Translations under genes and position numbers: made by a program
In this document: piece after piece, positions 9,443-15,856 of the stretch
How the letters are laid out: each line of letters starts with the position of its first letter
Position numbering within the stretch: the first letter of the stretch is position 1
The notes under the pieces: model-generated
The model's input: the letters and a program-made list of their open reading frames with translations, nothing else
Databases searched by the model: none
What the model was told of the DNA's origin: nothing
Source: a virus
Virus record (IMG/VR): IMGVR_UViG_3300021197_001787
Span: 62,001 to 126,000 of that record
DNA length: 64,000 nucleotides
Direction: 5' to 3' (one strand)

Positions 9443-9545
9443 GAATTCTATCTGCGGAGTTGATTGTTTTTGGAAATAACATAATCCTAAAACAGAAAAA
9501 AGCAGCCAAGAACATTACTAAAAAAAGTATTGTTAACTCGGCCAC
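9411..9545 (-). CDS. Putative single-span membrane microprotein (44 aa)
   Basis: A GTG-started frame reads MAELTILFLVMFLAAFFCFRIMLF and then a short basic tail, one clear transmembrane helix. GGAAACG lies just before the start, and a CTATTTATTA motif (9559-9566), shared with other genes here, lies 14 nt further upstream. It overlaps the next gene by 32 nt. Support is the helix, the spacing and the motif only. Confidence 0.42.
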   Translation of the reverse strand: MAELTILFLVMFLAAFFCFRIMLFPKTINSADRIHEFQKNISPK

Positions 9546-9558
9546 CGTTTCCACACTA

Positions 9559-9566
9559 ATAAATAG
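9559..9566 (-). promoter_or_regulatory. CTATTTAT upstream motif
   Basis: A copy of the CTATTTATA-like motif found just upstream of several virion-type genes. It precedes the microprotein start at 9545. Confidence 0.35.
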
Positions 9567-9569
9567 TAT

Positions 9570-10040
9570 CTATTCTATATTGAGTGTTCCAAGTGGTGTC
9601 TCAACTACTACATCCCAACCAATTAAACAAGGCTGAGCGCTGATTAAATTTGAATATGGGATCTCTACTTCTGTTGATAACGTACAGAATCCTCTTTTGT
9701 GATCATATTTTTCAGTTGAAGCTTCAATGAAACTAAAATCATAAAAGTTTTCTTGGATAGTTTCTGAAAGAAAATCACTGAATGTATAATCTCTCTCATA
9801 TTCTTCTAGAAAACCTGAATCTCTCAATTCATTTAGAATATCTTCGCCCCATCTTGTTTGAGCACGAAGGCCAGGGGTCGCGATTAACTCACTAAACCTA
9901 TTAATAACATCAGTCTCTGACATTGCTGTCTCAACTTCTGTTTCGTTGTGTACAAACACATCAGTTCCTTCACTGTAACGTAAGCTAATCGTAGCATCAC
10001 TGTTTAAATCAAGACCCTGTAATTTTTTATAAATGGACAT
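9570..10040 (-). CDS. Hypothetical protein (156 aa)
   Basis: AGGAGGTATA directly precedes the ATG at 10040, a near-perfect ribosome-binding site. The protein is acidic with a predicted beta-rich C-terminal half (STEVEIPYSNLISAQPCLIGWDVVVETPLGTLNIE). No catalytic motif is visible and I do not recognise the family. Confidence 0.7.
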   Translation of the reverse strand: MSIYKKLQGLDLNSDATISLRYSEGTDVFVHNETEVETAMSETDVINRFSELIATPGLRAQTRWGEDILNELRDSGFLEEYERDYTFSDFLSETIQENFYDFSFIEASTEKYDHKRGFCTLSTEVEIPYSNLISAQPCLIGWDVVVETPLGTLNIE

Positions 10041-10049
10041 TATACCTCC

Positions 10050-10559
10050 TTAGTACCATAAATAATCTTTCCAGATTTGTTGTATATTTGACTTTGAGTC
10101 AAAAAAACTATTTTTAGGCTTTCTAGGCGTTTTCATTAAAGTCATGCCAGCCTCGTCGGGTGTTTTATTACCTTTTTTTTGATTGCACTTCTTACATGCA
10201 GCAACTATGTTTGTCCATATTTTATCCCCGCCTCTTGACTTCGGTAATATATGGTCAAGTGTTAATTCTTTATCGCCAAATGATTTCTCACAATACTGAC
10301 ATATATGATTGTCCCTAACAAAAATACTTTTTCTATTACAGTGTAAAGAATTAAACCTAAATTTTATCACACGACATAAAACAATGACAGAAGGAATTTT
10401 AAATATTTTACTTGGTGAATGTATAAATTTGTCATATGTCTCAATTGTTCTAGCTTTTCCTATCAAACACATAACCAGAGCCTCGGTTCCACTGATAATC
10501 TCAATTGGCCGATAGGCTGCATCTAATTTAAGTGTTTTATATTCAAATGGGTTAGACAT
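10050..10559 (-). CDS. HNH endonuclease (about 169 aa)
   Basis: CQYC, then LTLDHILPKSRGG, then NIVAACKKCNQKKGNKTPDEA make a complete HNH motif with two CxxC zinc-binding pairs, typical of the McrA-like HNH group used as free-standing phage nucleases. The frame extends to an ATG at 10586, but the -10 box of the promoter lies at 10587-10592. The ATG at 10559 (MSNPFEY) is therefore the more likely start. It is probably a homing or packaging-type DNase; no group I intron is evident nearby. Confidence 0.85.
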   Translation of the reverse strand: MSNPFEYKTLKLDAAYRPIEIISGTEALVMCLIGKARTIETYDKFIHSPSKIFKIPSVIVLCRVIKFRFNSLHCNRKSIFVRDNHICQYCEKSFGDKELTLDHILPKSRGGDKIWTNIVAACKKCNQKKGNKTPDEAGMTLMKTPRKPKNSFFDSKSNIQQIWKDYLWY

Positions 10560-10586
10560 ATTATTATTTTCTATATTTGTACTCAT

Positions 10587-10615
10587 AACATAATTCTTTT
10601 TTTGTTTACTGTCAA
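10587..10615 (-). promoter_or_regulatory. sigma70-type promoter for the HNH gene
   Basis: TTGACA (10610-10615), 17-bp spacer, TATGTT (10587-10592). Its position argues for the internal start of the HNH frame at 10559. Confidence 0.6.
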
Positions 10616-10617
10616 CC

Positions 10618-11103
10618 CTATTTTTTTGATTTGCCGGACAACCTCCTGTTCGGACCTAAAACATTAACAACATTTTTTACTAATTCTGATGAAGCTGCTA
10701 CTTTTTCATCACCGCCAATACTCCAGAGCATTTTAATACCCATCTCATCACATACATTTTGTTCTGGTGTATTGTGTTTTCCACGATCACCACCGTTTGC
10801 AAAGTATGTAGGCTTGAGGCGCCTTATGGCCTCACAAACTGTACCATCTGAATCATCAACCGAATCGACAAGCACTACTCCTTTAATAGAATTTAAGATC
10901 TCTGCTCGTTGTACAAAATCCATAAATACAAATCCTTTTTTATCATGTAGCCACGCGTCAGAGTTTGCAATTACTATCACATCTCCGTGTTTTGCAGCTG
11001 CGCGGATCATTCTTATGTGGCCGGCGTGAACAGGGTCAAAGCCCCCAGAAACCATAATTGTTGGCTTTTCGCCATTATCAAACATATTATTGTGTATTGT
11101 CAT
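10618..11103 (-). CDS. HxGH nucleotidyltransferase, RfaE/TagD-like (161 aa)
   Basis: VSGGFDPVHAGHIRMIRAA carries the HxGH nucleotide-binding motif (His26, His29), and SSELVKNV near the end matches the ISSTxxR-type C-terminal motif only loosely. FANGGDRG and VIVIANSDAWL are typical of the HldE/RfaE C-domain and glycerol-3-phosphate cytidylyltransferases. It should transfer a nucleotide to a phosphorylated sugar or alcohol. The start has GGAG 6 nt upstream. A link to surface-glycan precursors is inference. Confidence 0.8.
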   Translation of the reverse strand: MTIHNNMFDNGEKPTIMVSGGFDPVHAGHIRMIRAAAKHGDVIVIANSDAWLHDKKGFVFMDFVQRAEILNSIKGVVLVDSVDDSDGTVCEAIRRLKPTYFANGGDRGKHNTPEQNVCDEMGIKMLWSIGGDEKVAASSELVKNVVNVLGPNRRLSGKSKK

Positions 11104-11155
11104 TACAACTCCTATTTGATATTAATTATAACACAAACATAAGAAAAGTTAAATT

Positions 11156-12184
11156 TTATGTTCCGGTGTCAGGTTCAATATAACGGTATCCTATTTCAAC
11201 TAATTCACCAGCACTTGGAAGTGTGCTAAAATACACAGTGTTTTCGGATTCCACATAATACCAATCATAGTTTAAAGCACCGTTAATAAATACTCTTATA
11301 GAGTCCACTTCAGCTTTATGAGTAAGCTTTACTTTTTCAATCGGTTCAATTGAATGGGTGGCATCAGTGACACCAGGCGACCAATCCTCATCACATATAT
11401 CAACTATCACACCACCAATTAAGCTTGTGGCTTCCATATAACGATCACCCACATCTATTGGATTTGGTGGAAAGTCACAAAGAGTATATTCGGCTTCTAC
11501 GTTTATTATGCTGGCCATGAATACAGAGCCCATTCTTAAAGAACCATACCAACTTAAAAAGTCCGACACGGCTGGGTATTCTACATGACTTTGTTCTTCT
11601 TCATCTGAAACAAATACTACCAGTAATCCAGCATCCGGTCGCATCCACGTTGAAGAATACGGATTATGATTGATATAATCGTATACTGAATTAAAACCCT
11701 CTTCATACGGAGCCGAAACAAGAGTTGCTAGCATAGCTGCAGCATCATCAATGTCATCACCCGGCACTAAAGGAAATTCTGTGCTAAGGACAGATTTACG
11801 CGCGTCGGCGCTAATCATTACTAAGCGCCAGTCAGCGGTAGGAAGTGCTAGCAACATAGCCTCAACGCCGGCTAGAAGTTCAGCATTAAAACGATTCATA
11901 GAGCCAGAGCGGTCAACGACCCACAAAATATCAATTCCATCAATTGACATATGCTGAGTAAACGAATCAATCCATATCTCTCCTTCGTTTACTGGCACTT
12001 CCACTTCAATATAGACTGGTACTTCAACTTCTATTTCTTCAGCAACAGTGACTGTCTCTGTAACTGTTTCTGTGACTACAACCGTTTCAGTTTTACCGCC
12101 AGTCACTACTGCATAGTCTTGCGTACATCCAGCCATAAGACTAGACGCCAACAAAAGCAGTCTTTTGATAGTTTTGAGTGCCAT
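11156..12184 (-). CDS. VWA-domain lipoprotein (342 aa)
   Basis: The N-terminus has a lipoprotein signal peptide ending in LMAGC (Cys20), followed by a low-complexity T/V/E stretch (TETVTETVTVAEEIEVEVPV) that looks like a stalk. From residue 82 a von Willebrand A domain begins, with WVVDRSGSMNRF (MIDAS DxSxS at 91-95). It is followed by a beta-rich C-terminal tail. Such a protein would sit on the outside of the inner membrane or on the outer membrane of the infected cell and bind a ligand via a metal ion. It is unusual phage cargo, perhaps for superinfection exclusion or a surface role. Confidence 0.82.
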   Translation of the reverse strand: MALKTIKRLLLLASSLMAGCTQDYAVVTGGKTETVVVTETVTETVTVAEEIEVEVPVYIEVEVPVNEGEIWIDSFTQHMSIDGIDILWVVDRSGSMNRFNAELLAGVEAMLLALPTADWRLVMISADARKSVLSTEFPLVPGDDIDDAAAMLATLVSAPYEEGFNSVYDYINHNPYSSTWMRPDAGLLVVFVSDEEEQSHVEYPAVSDFLSWYGSLRMGSVFMASIINVEAEYTLCDFPPNPIDVGDRYMEATSLIGGVIVDICDEDWSPGVTDATHSIEPIEKVKLTHKAEVDSIRVFINGALNYDWYYVESENTVYFSTLPSAGELVEIGYRYIEPDTGT

Positions 12185-12189
12185 CCCTA

Positions 12190-12399
12190 CTAATACGTAG
12201 GTTCAGGTATCGGAAAAAGTTTATGTTCACTAACTTTTTTTATTTTACCTTCGCCATCAATGAAGATTTCATAATCATAAAAGTCGTCTCTCGGCAATAT
12301 GTTTAAAATCACAGCCATTTTTTTTATTTTTGCCAATGATTCTATTTCGTCGTTGGGAAAGGGTATATAAATTACCCATTGGTCTACTTTGTACTTCAT
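12190..12399 (-). CDS. KVGDLV-family-like small protein (69 aa)
   Basis: Starts YKVDQWVIYIPF and ends with charged beta-strand-like segments (YEIFIDGEGKIKKVSEHKLFPI). The spacing of the opening strand and the aspartate-rich hairpin resemble the SH3-like KVGDLV family, but it is divergent. ATGA overlap (4 nt) with the gene before. Confidence 0.6.
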   Translation of the reverse strand: MKYKVDQWVIYIPFPNDEIESLAKIKKMAVILNILPRDDFYDYEIFIDGEGKIKKVSEHKLFPIPEPTY

Positions 12400-12893
12400 T
12401 TGTAATTTGGCTTGTAATTTTTCAAAACATCATACAGTTTGCCGGGTGAAAGATTTGGTGTTCTATAAATATACAAATCATCCCACATTACTATTCTAGC
12501 TTTAACAAGAGCATGGCCTATCCATTCAGAACAATACCATTTATCTCTATGTTTAATTAAATATGGAAATATTTGTGAACAAATCATGCCGACCCAGTCG
12601 TATTTAGCTCCGTTAGTCTCACTTATAAAGCTATTTAGTTGCTTAAGCTGATAATCTCGTACCGGTTTTCTCCAACTTAATTCAAAACTTAAAAAATCCC
12701 AATCTTGTAAATTTTTTACATCATAAACGGAGCGCGCTGAAACTTTACCTGTTAGTACAGGTGAAATACTAATCCAAGTTATTTTATTAGGCAATATTAA
12801 TTCAGCATGACTATACTTGCTTTTTGTCCACCAGCGCACAATTTTATTAATCCAATTGCCACCGCCTTTATAAAAAGCAATTTTTATAATCAT
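12396..12893 (-). CDS. Permuted papain-like (NlpC/P60, YiiX-type) enzyme (165 aa)
   Basis: KYSHAELIL near residue 30 gives a catalytic-type histidine, and RDKWYCSEWIGHALV near residue 130 gives the catalytic cysteine in the CSE context of YiiX/YebB-like permuted papain-fold proteins. The His-before-Cys order is the circularly permuted arrangement. These enzymes hydrolyse amide or thioester bonds in peptidoglycan peptides or lipids, so a lysis or envelope role is possible. No signal peptide is seen. Confidence 0.72.
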   Translation of the reverse strand: MIIKIAFYKGGGNWINKIVRWWTKSKYSHAELILPNKITWISISPVLTGKVSARSVYDVKNLQDWDFLSFELSWRKPVRDYQLKQLNSFISETNGAKYDWVGMICSQIFPYLIKHRDKWYCSEWIGHALVKARIVMWDDLYIYRTPNLSPGKLYDVLKNYKPNYK

Positions 12894-12937
12894 ATTAGTA
12901 AAATATTCTCCTATTTTTAATTATACAACTTTTTTAT

Positions 12938-13180
12938 TCATCTTGAAACTAAATTAATAAAATCTGAAGGAATATACTCAATTCGGCCAGTTTTAAACCA
13001 GTATATGGTTAATTGATCCTGATAAATTTCATAATCTGGGTCACCTAAAAAATATACATGGTTTTGTACATCAATGACAATACCAGTCATAGGCTCCTCT
13101 TCCCAATAAATAATTGATATATCCTCTTGGACTATATCTCCAATTTCAAATTGGAAATAATTTTTATCTTCATTCCACAC
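12938..13180 (-). CDS. KVGDLV-family small protein (80 aa)
   Basis: The core FEIGDIVQEDISIIYWEEEPMTGIVIDV followed by LTIYWFKTGRIEYIPSDFI shows the family pattern: G-D-I-V opening strand, G-I-V-I strand, Y-W strand, and a terminal strand. It lies alone, 7 nt upstream of the next gene. Confidence 0.68.
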   Translation of the reverse strand: MWNEDKNYFQFEIGDIVQEDISIIYWEEEPMTGIVIDVQNHVYFLGDPDYEIYQDQLTIYWFKTGRIEYIPSDFINLVSR

Positions 13181-13187
13181 ATTTTAA

Positions 13188-13388
13188 TTAGAGTTCGCGT
13201 TTTAAACTTTTTCTCATATACTCAACATTTTCTCTTTTATCTAATACTGTTCTTTCAACTTCTTCGGTCTCTAAATCAAATTGTTCTTTAATTTCCCAAA
13301 GCGCTTCTTCAATTGTGTCTTCTAATCGTTCTTTTATAACACTATCAACTTTTTGCTTTTTATCTTTTTTGAAAATCCAATTAAACAT
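13188..13388 (-). CDS. Hypothetical coiled-coil protein (66 aa)
   Basis: The start is the ATG at 13388, which has GGGGG 9 nt upstream; the longer open frame runs into the tmRNA and is not real. MFNWIFKKDKK is followed by a long charged helix (EALWEIKEQFDLETEEVERTVLDK), probably a coiled coil. No known family. Confidence 0.65.
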   Translation of the reverse strand: MFNWIFKKDKKQKVDSVIKERLEDTIEEALWEIKEQFDLETEEVERTVLDKRENVEYMRKSLKREL

Positions 13389-13408
13389 TTTATATACCCC
13401 CTGTGATA

Positions 13409-13752
13409 TGGTGGAGACGGCGGGAGTCGAACCCGCGTCCAGAATAAGTCTAATTGTAGTCATTCACAAGCTTATCAGTTTTTATATCCCCTAGCTGAAC
13501 GGGTAGACGGTTATATTCTAAAGCTTACCGTCCTGTTGCCTTAGATGGTTTGATTTTTGCAACTTATCTGTTGTTTTGATTAGATTGGAAAGAAGGTTCT
13601 AATCAACCTCCCGATTAAGCCGCTAAGCGGACAGATTCGAAGTGGTTATTGTTATTAGCAATTATTTTTTGTATCTGCGTTTAAAGTCTGCTAATACGTT
13701 TGACTGCTTGCACTTTTCCTCTTTCTTACCCTGTCGAAACCATGGCATCCCC
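13409..13752 (-). ncRNA. ssrA: Transfer-messenger RNA, one-piece, complete
   Basis: The 5' end GGGGATG (13752) pairs with CGTCTCC before ACCA (13409), giving a 7-bp acceptor stem. GGTTTCGACAGGG at the 5' side and GCGGGTTCGACTCCCGC at the 3' side are the tRNA-like D-region and T-arm. CCA is encoded. The mRNA-like part has the A-rich segment before the resume codon GCT (13657-13659) and a tag frame ANNNNHFESVRLAA ending in TAA at 13615-13617. The LAA end is the usual ClpXP/ClpAP degron. At 344 nt it is the normal length. It rescues stalled ribosomes and tags the stalled product. Confidence 0.95.
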
Positions 13753-13962
13753 TTATTTTTTACATTTTTTAATAATGCAGCCAACTGGTGAATAATTTTC
13801 ATCATCTAACCATATTGTGATTACACCATTGTTTTTCTTTTTCTCTGTTGAAGAAAAATGAATGTTTTTTGTAGCAGCGCGCATCGCTGCGGATTCTGTT
13901 GAATGTTTGCTTATCAATGTACCCATGATATATGAGCCATCATATTTATATACTTTCCACAT
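13753..13962 (-). CDS. Hypothetical protein (69 aa)
   Basis: Starts WKVYKYDGSYIMGTLISKHSTESAAMRAATKNI and has VITIWLDDENYSPVGCIIKKCKK, suggesting a small alpha/beta fold. The stop abuts the first base of the tmRNA, so both may share a transcript. 1-nt overlap (TAATG) with the thioredoxin-like gene upstream. No family recognised. Confidence 0.62.
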   Translation of the reverse strand: MWKVYKYDGSYIMGTLISKHSTESAAMRAATKNIHFSSTEKKKNNGVITIWLDDENYSPVGCIIKKCKK

Positions 13963-14546
13963 TATAAACCTTGTTCTATTAGTTGTTTTGTGTATTCTTC
14001 AGAGAACCCTGTGTGCCCATTATAGAACTTCATATCTCTATCAATATAAATATATGTTGGGAACCCCGATATAGCATAACCTTCTATTGACGCCGGGTCA
14101 AACATTTTTTCGCGAGAACCCATCAAGACCGGTGAGGAGGTGATCTCATGTGAAACAACCCACTCATCTATTTCTTCTTCAGTTGGTTCAATACCACTCA
14201 TATAACCATCAATAAGGATAGTAACAAATTGGAATCCTTCTTCGTCATATTCATCTTGTAGAGGTTGTGCAAAGTGGCCTGCATTCTGACAAGGCCCGCA
14301 CCACATGGTAGAAAAATCTATCACAATAATATCCCCCTTGTGACTGTAAAGATCCCAGACCTCACCATCGTGATTTAATAATCTGAAGTTGCAAGGTTTA
14401 TCACCAACATCAATGTGCCGGCAATCTGAATCTGGAATTATTCCTACCGGTTCTAATATTTCTTCTTCAATATCTGATATTGATTCAGTTTGTAATTCTG
14501 CAGCACATCCAATTAAAAGCGCAGCAATAAAATATAGTTTTTTCAT
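13962..14546 (-). CDS. Thioredoxin-like (TlpA-type) lipoprotein (194 aa)
   Basis: A lipoprotein signal peptide ends in LLIGC (Cys14). IIVIDFSTMWCGPCQNAGHF (Cys83, Cys86) is the redox-active CxxC of TlpA/ResA-type membrane-anchored thioredoxins, and ISGFPTYIYIDRD holds the cis-proline and following strand. It should act in the periplasm as a thiol-disulfide reductase. GGAGC 9 nt before the ATG and a CTATTTAT motif above it mark the start. A candidate structured RNA lies just upstream. Confidence 0.87.
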   Translation of the reverse strand: MKKLYFIAALLIGCAAELQTESISDIEEEILEPVGIIPDSDCRHIDVGDKPCNFRLLNHDGEVWDLYSHKGDIIVIDFSTMWCGPCQNAGHFAQPLQDEYDEEGFQFVTILIDGYMSGIEPTEEEIDEWVVSHEITSSPVLMGSREKMFDPASIEGYAISGFPTYIYIDRDMKFYNGHTGFSEEYTKQLIEQGL

Positions 14547-14560
14547 ATAAAGCTCCTAAA

Positions 14561-14568
14561 ATAAATAG
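14561..14568 (-). promoter_or_regulatory. CTATTTAT upstream motif
   Basis: Copy of the motif seen upstream of virion-type genes, here 14 nt before the thioredoxin-like lipoprotein start. Confidence 0.4.
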
Positions 14569-14584
14569 AATGTTTATAAGAAAT

Positions 14585-14700
14585 GTCCGGTTGTGGATCT
14601 CTTGCTCACCACAGCTAACCTACAGTTTATTTATTTAAACCCCCGAGGGCAGAACGTTCATGATAGATATGGAACGTTCGTTGTGTATAAAGTGCCGGAC
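14585..14700 (-). ncRNA. Candidate structured RNA element
   Basis: The ends GTCCGG (14695-14700) and CCGGAC (14585-14590) can pair to close the region. Inside, two GAACGTTC octamers (14652-14659, 14672-14679) can pair with each other around a 12-nt loop. CCCTCGGGGG can form a short hairpin, and TGTGG/CCACA another. There is no open frame. It could be a 5' leader of the lipoprotein gene at 14546 or a small RNA. The octamers could equally be a DNA operator, since their centres are 20 bp apart. Confidence 0.4.
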
Positions 14701-14738
14701 TCACGTGCATTTCATTATTAATTTGTTCAAAGATTATG

Positions 14739-15077
14739 TTAGAAGCCTTTCTTATCAAAAAAATGCTGTACATCATATTTCTTAACTAACTTTCCAAAAG
14801 AAAGATAATCTAAACCAAGAAACCGAGCGGCATCTTTTTTTGATTCTGTGGCTGATATTGCAAATTTGAGCATAGCTTCCTGAACAATATACTTTGAATT
14901 TCTCCATATGTCAAATCCATACATACGATTTTTAAAAAACTTACTTGACAGCTCAAATTTTAATGCTATAATATCTTCTAATGACATAATATTAACTAAT
15001 ACTAATAAATCATCACTAACAAGATTATTATCTCTTAATTTATTAATAATGCTTTTATGTTTAGTTTTAGAAATCAT
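14739..15077 (-). CDS. Putative Fis-type HTH protein (112 aa)
   Basis: The C-terminal half EAMLKFAISATESKKDAARFLGLDYLSFGKLVKKYDV fits the Fis/NtrC-type helix-turn-helix (AAxxLG-x-S..L.KL.KKY). The N-terminal half is helical (SLEDIIALKFELSSKFFKN). It may be a small DNA-binding regulator or architectural protein. 1-nt overlap with the gene before. Confidence 0.55.
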   Translation of the reverse strand: MISKTKHKSIINKLRDNNLVSDDLLVLVNIMSLEDIIALKFELSSKFFKNRMYGFDIWRNSKYIVQEAMLKFAISATESKKDAARFLGLDYLSFGKLVKKYDVQHFFDKKGF

Positions 15078-15856
15078 TATAAGTTAAAATCTAATTCATT
15101 ATCTGTGCTAGCATTATCAGGTTGTGTTTGTTTAGCGGTATCATATGCTTGATTTGTTGGCTCTGACACATTAACATCAAGTTCTTTTTCAAATTTATCA
15201 AAGTATAATTTTAGATTAGCAATCAAGTAATCATAAAACAAATCTTGATCTTCAGAGTTAGAAAGTAAGTCATAAGCATCAACAATAGAGCTTTCAATCT
15301 TCTTAAAGCTAGCATATGCCATGTTTCTACCGGTTACATCAGCACCTTCAATACCAAAATCATCTATTGGGTCTTTTTCTTCTTCAGGCTCTGCCGCATC
15401 CGGGTTAATATCAATAAATTTATCGGCCGGGTCATTGTCATCCACGACGTCGATATCAATTTCCTCTTGTACTTCAGGCGATGGCTCATTTGATTCTGCA
15501 TCATTATTAGCTTCCACCGGTGTTAGTGCGCCTACAACTGCGTTAATGACATGAGATCTAAAAGATTCTCTTTGTTCACCACTTGTCGTAAGTAATTTAT
15601 AATCTGTTTCTAAAATTGGAATAATCTTTTTAAGAAGATCTTCAAGAACATTGATTCCAGTATTCCCGTGTGGTGCAGGATCGTTGTCAGGAGTTGCAGC
15701 TTCTGACAAAATCTGTGTTTCAACGTTGATTAATTTGCGTACGTACTCACGCAATAAAGCCTCTTCAGATTTCATTTTCTGCTCTGCCAAGAGTCTTTTC
15801 TTCTTGACAATGCGTATAGCTTGTCTTATACTACTTCTGATAGTTTCTTCATTCAT
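15077..15856 (-). CDS. Hypothetical acidic, virion-associated-type protein (259 aa)
   Basis: The N-terminal helix (ETIRSSIRQAIRIVKKKRLLAE) is basic and ends in an LAE tripeptide compatible with prohead protease cleavage; it is followed by a long helical region. The middle (EVQEEIDIDVVDDNDPADKFIDINPDAAEPEEEKD) is strongly acidic and low complexity, like a scaffold or core protein. It overlaps the ligase-like/NMNAT gene by 4 nt. I do not recognise a named family. Confidence 0.6.
   Translation of the reverse strand: MNEETIRSSIRQAIRIVKKKRLLAEQKMKSEEALLREYVRKLINVETQILSEAATPDNDPAPHGNTGINVLEDLLKKIIPILETDYKLLTTSGEQRESFRSHVINAVVGALTPVEANNDAESNEPSPEVQEEIDIDVVDDNDPADKFIDINPDAAEPEEEKDPIDDFGIEGADVTGRNMAYASFKKIESSIVDAYDLLSNSEDQDLFYDYLIANLKLYFDKFEKELDVNVSEPTNQAYDTAKQTQPDNASTDNELDFNL

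Noticed and set aside
13600-13680. Alternative tmRNA tag frame starting at GCAGAC
   Set aside because: It would give a lysine-ending peptide and a resume codon in the wrong place; the GCT frame ends in RLAA and has the A-rich sequence before it.
14585-14700. tRNA or tmRNA fragment
   Set aside because: There is no T-arm (TTCGA), anticodon stem or CCA; only generic pairing was seen.
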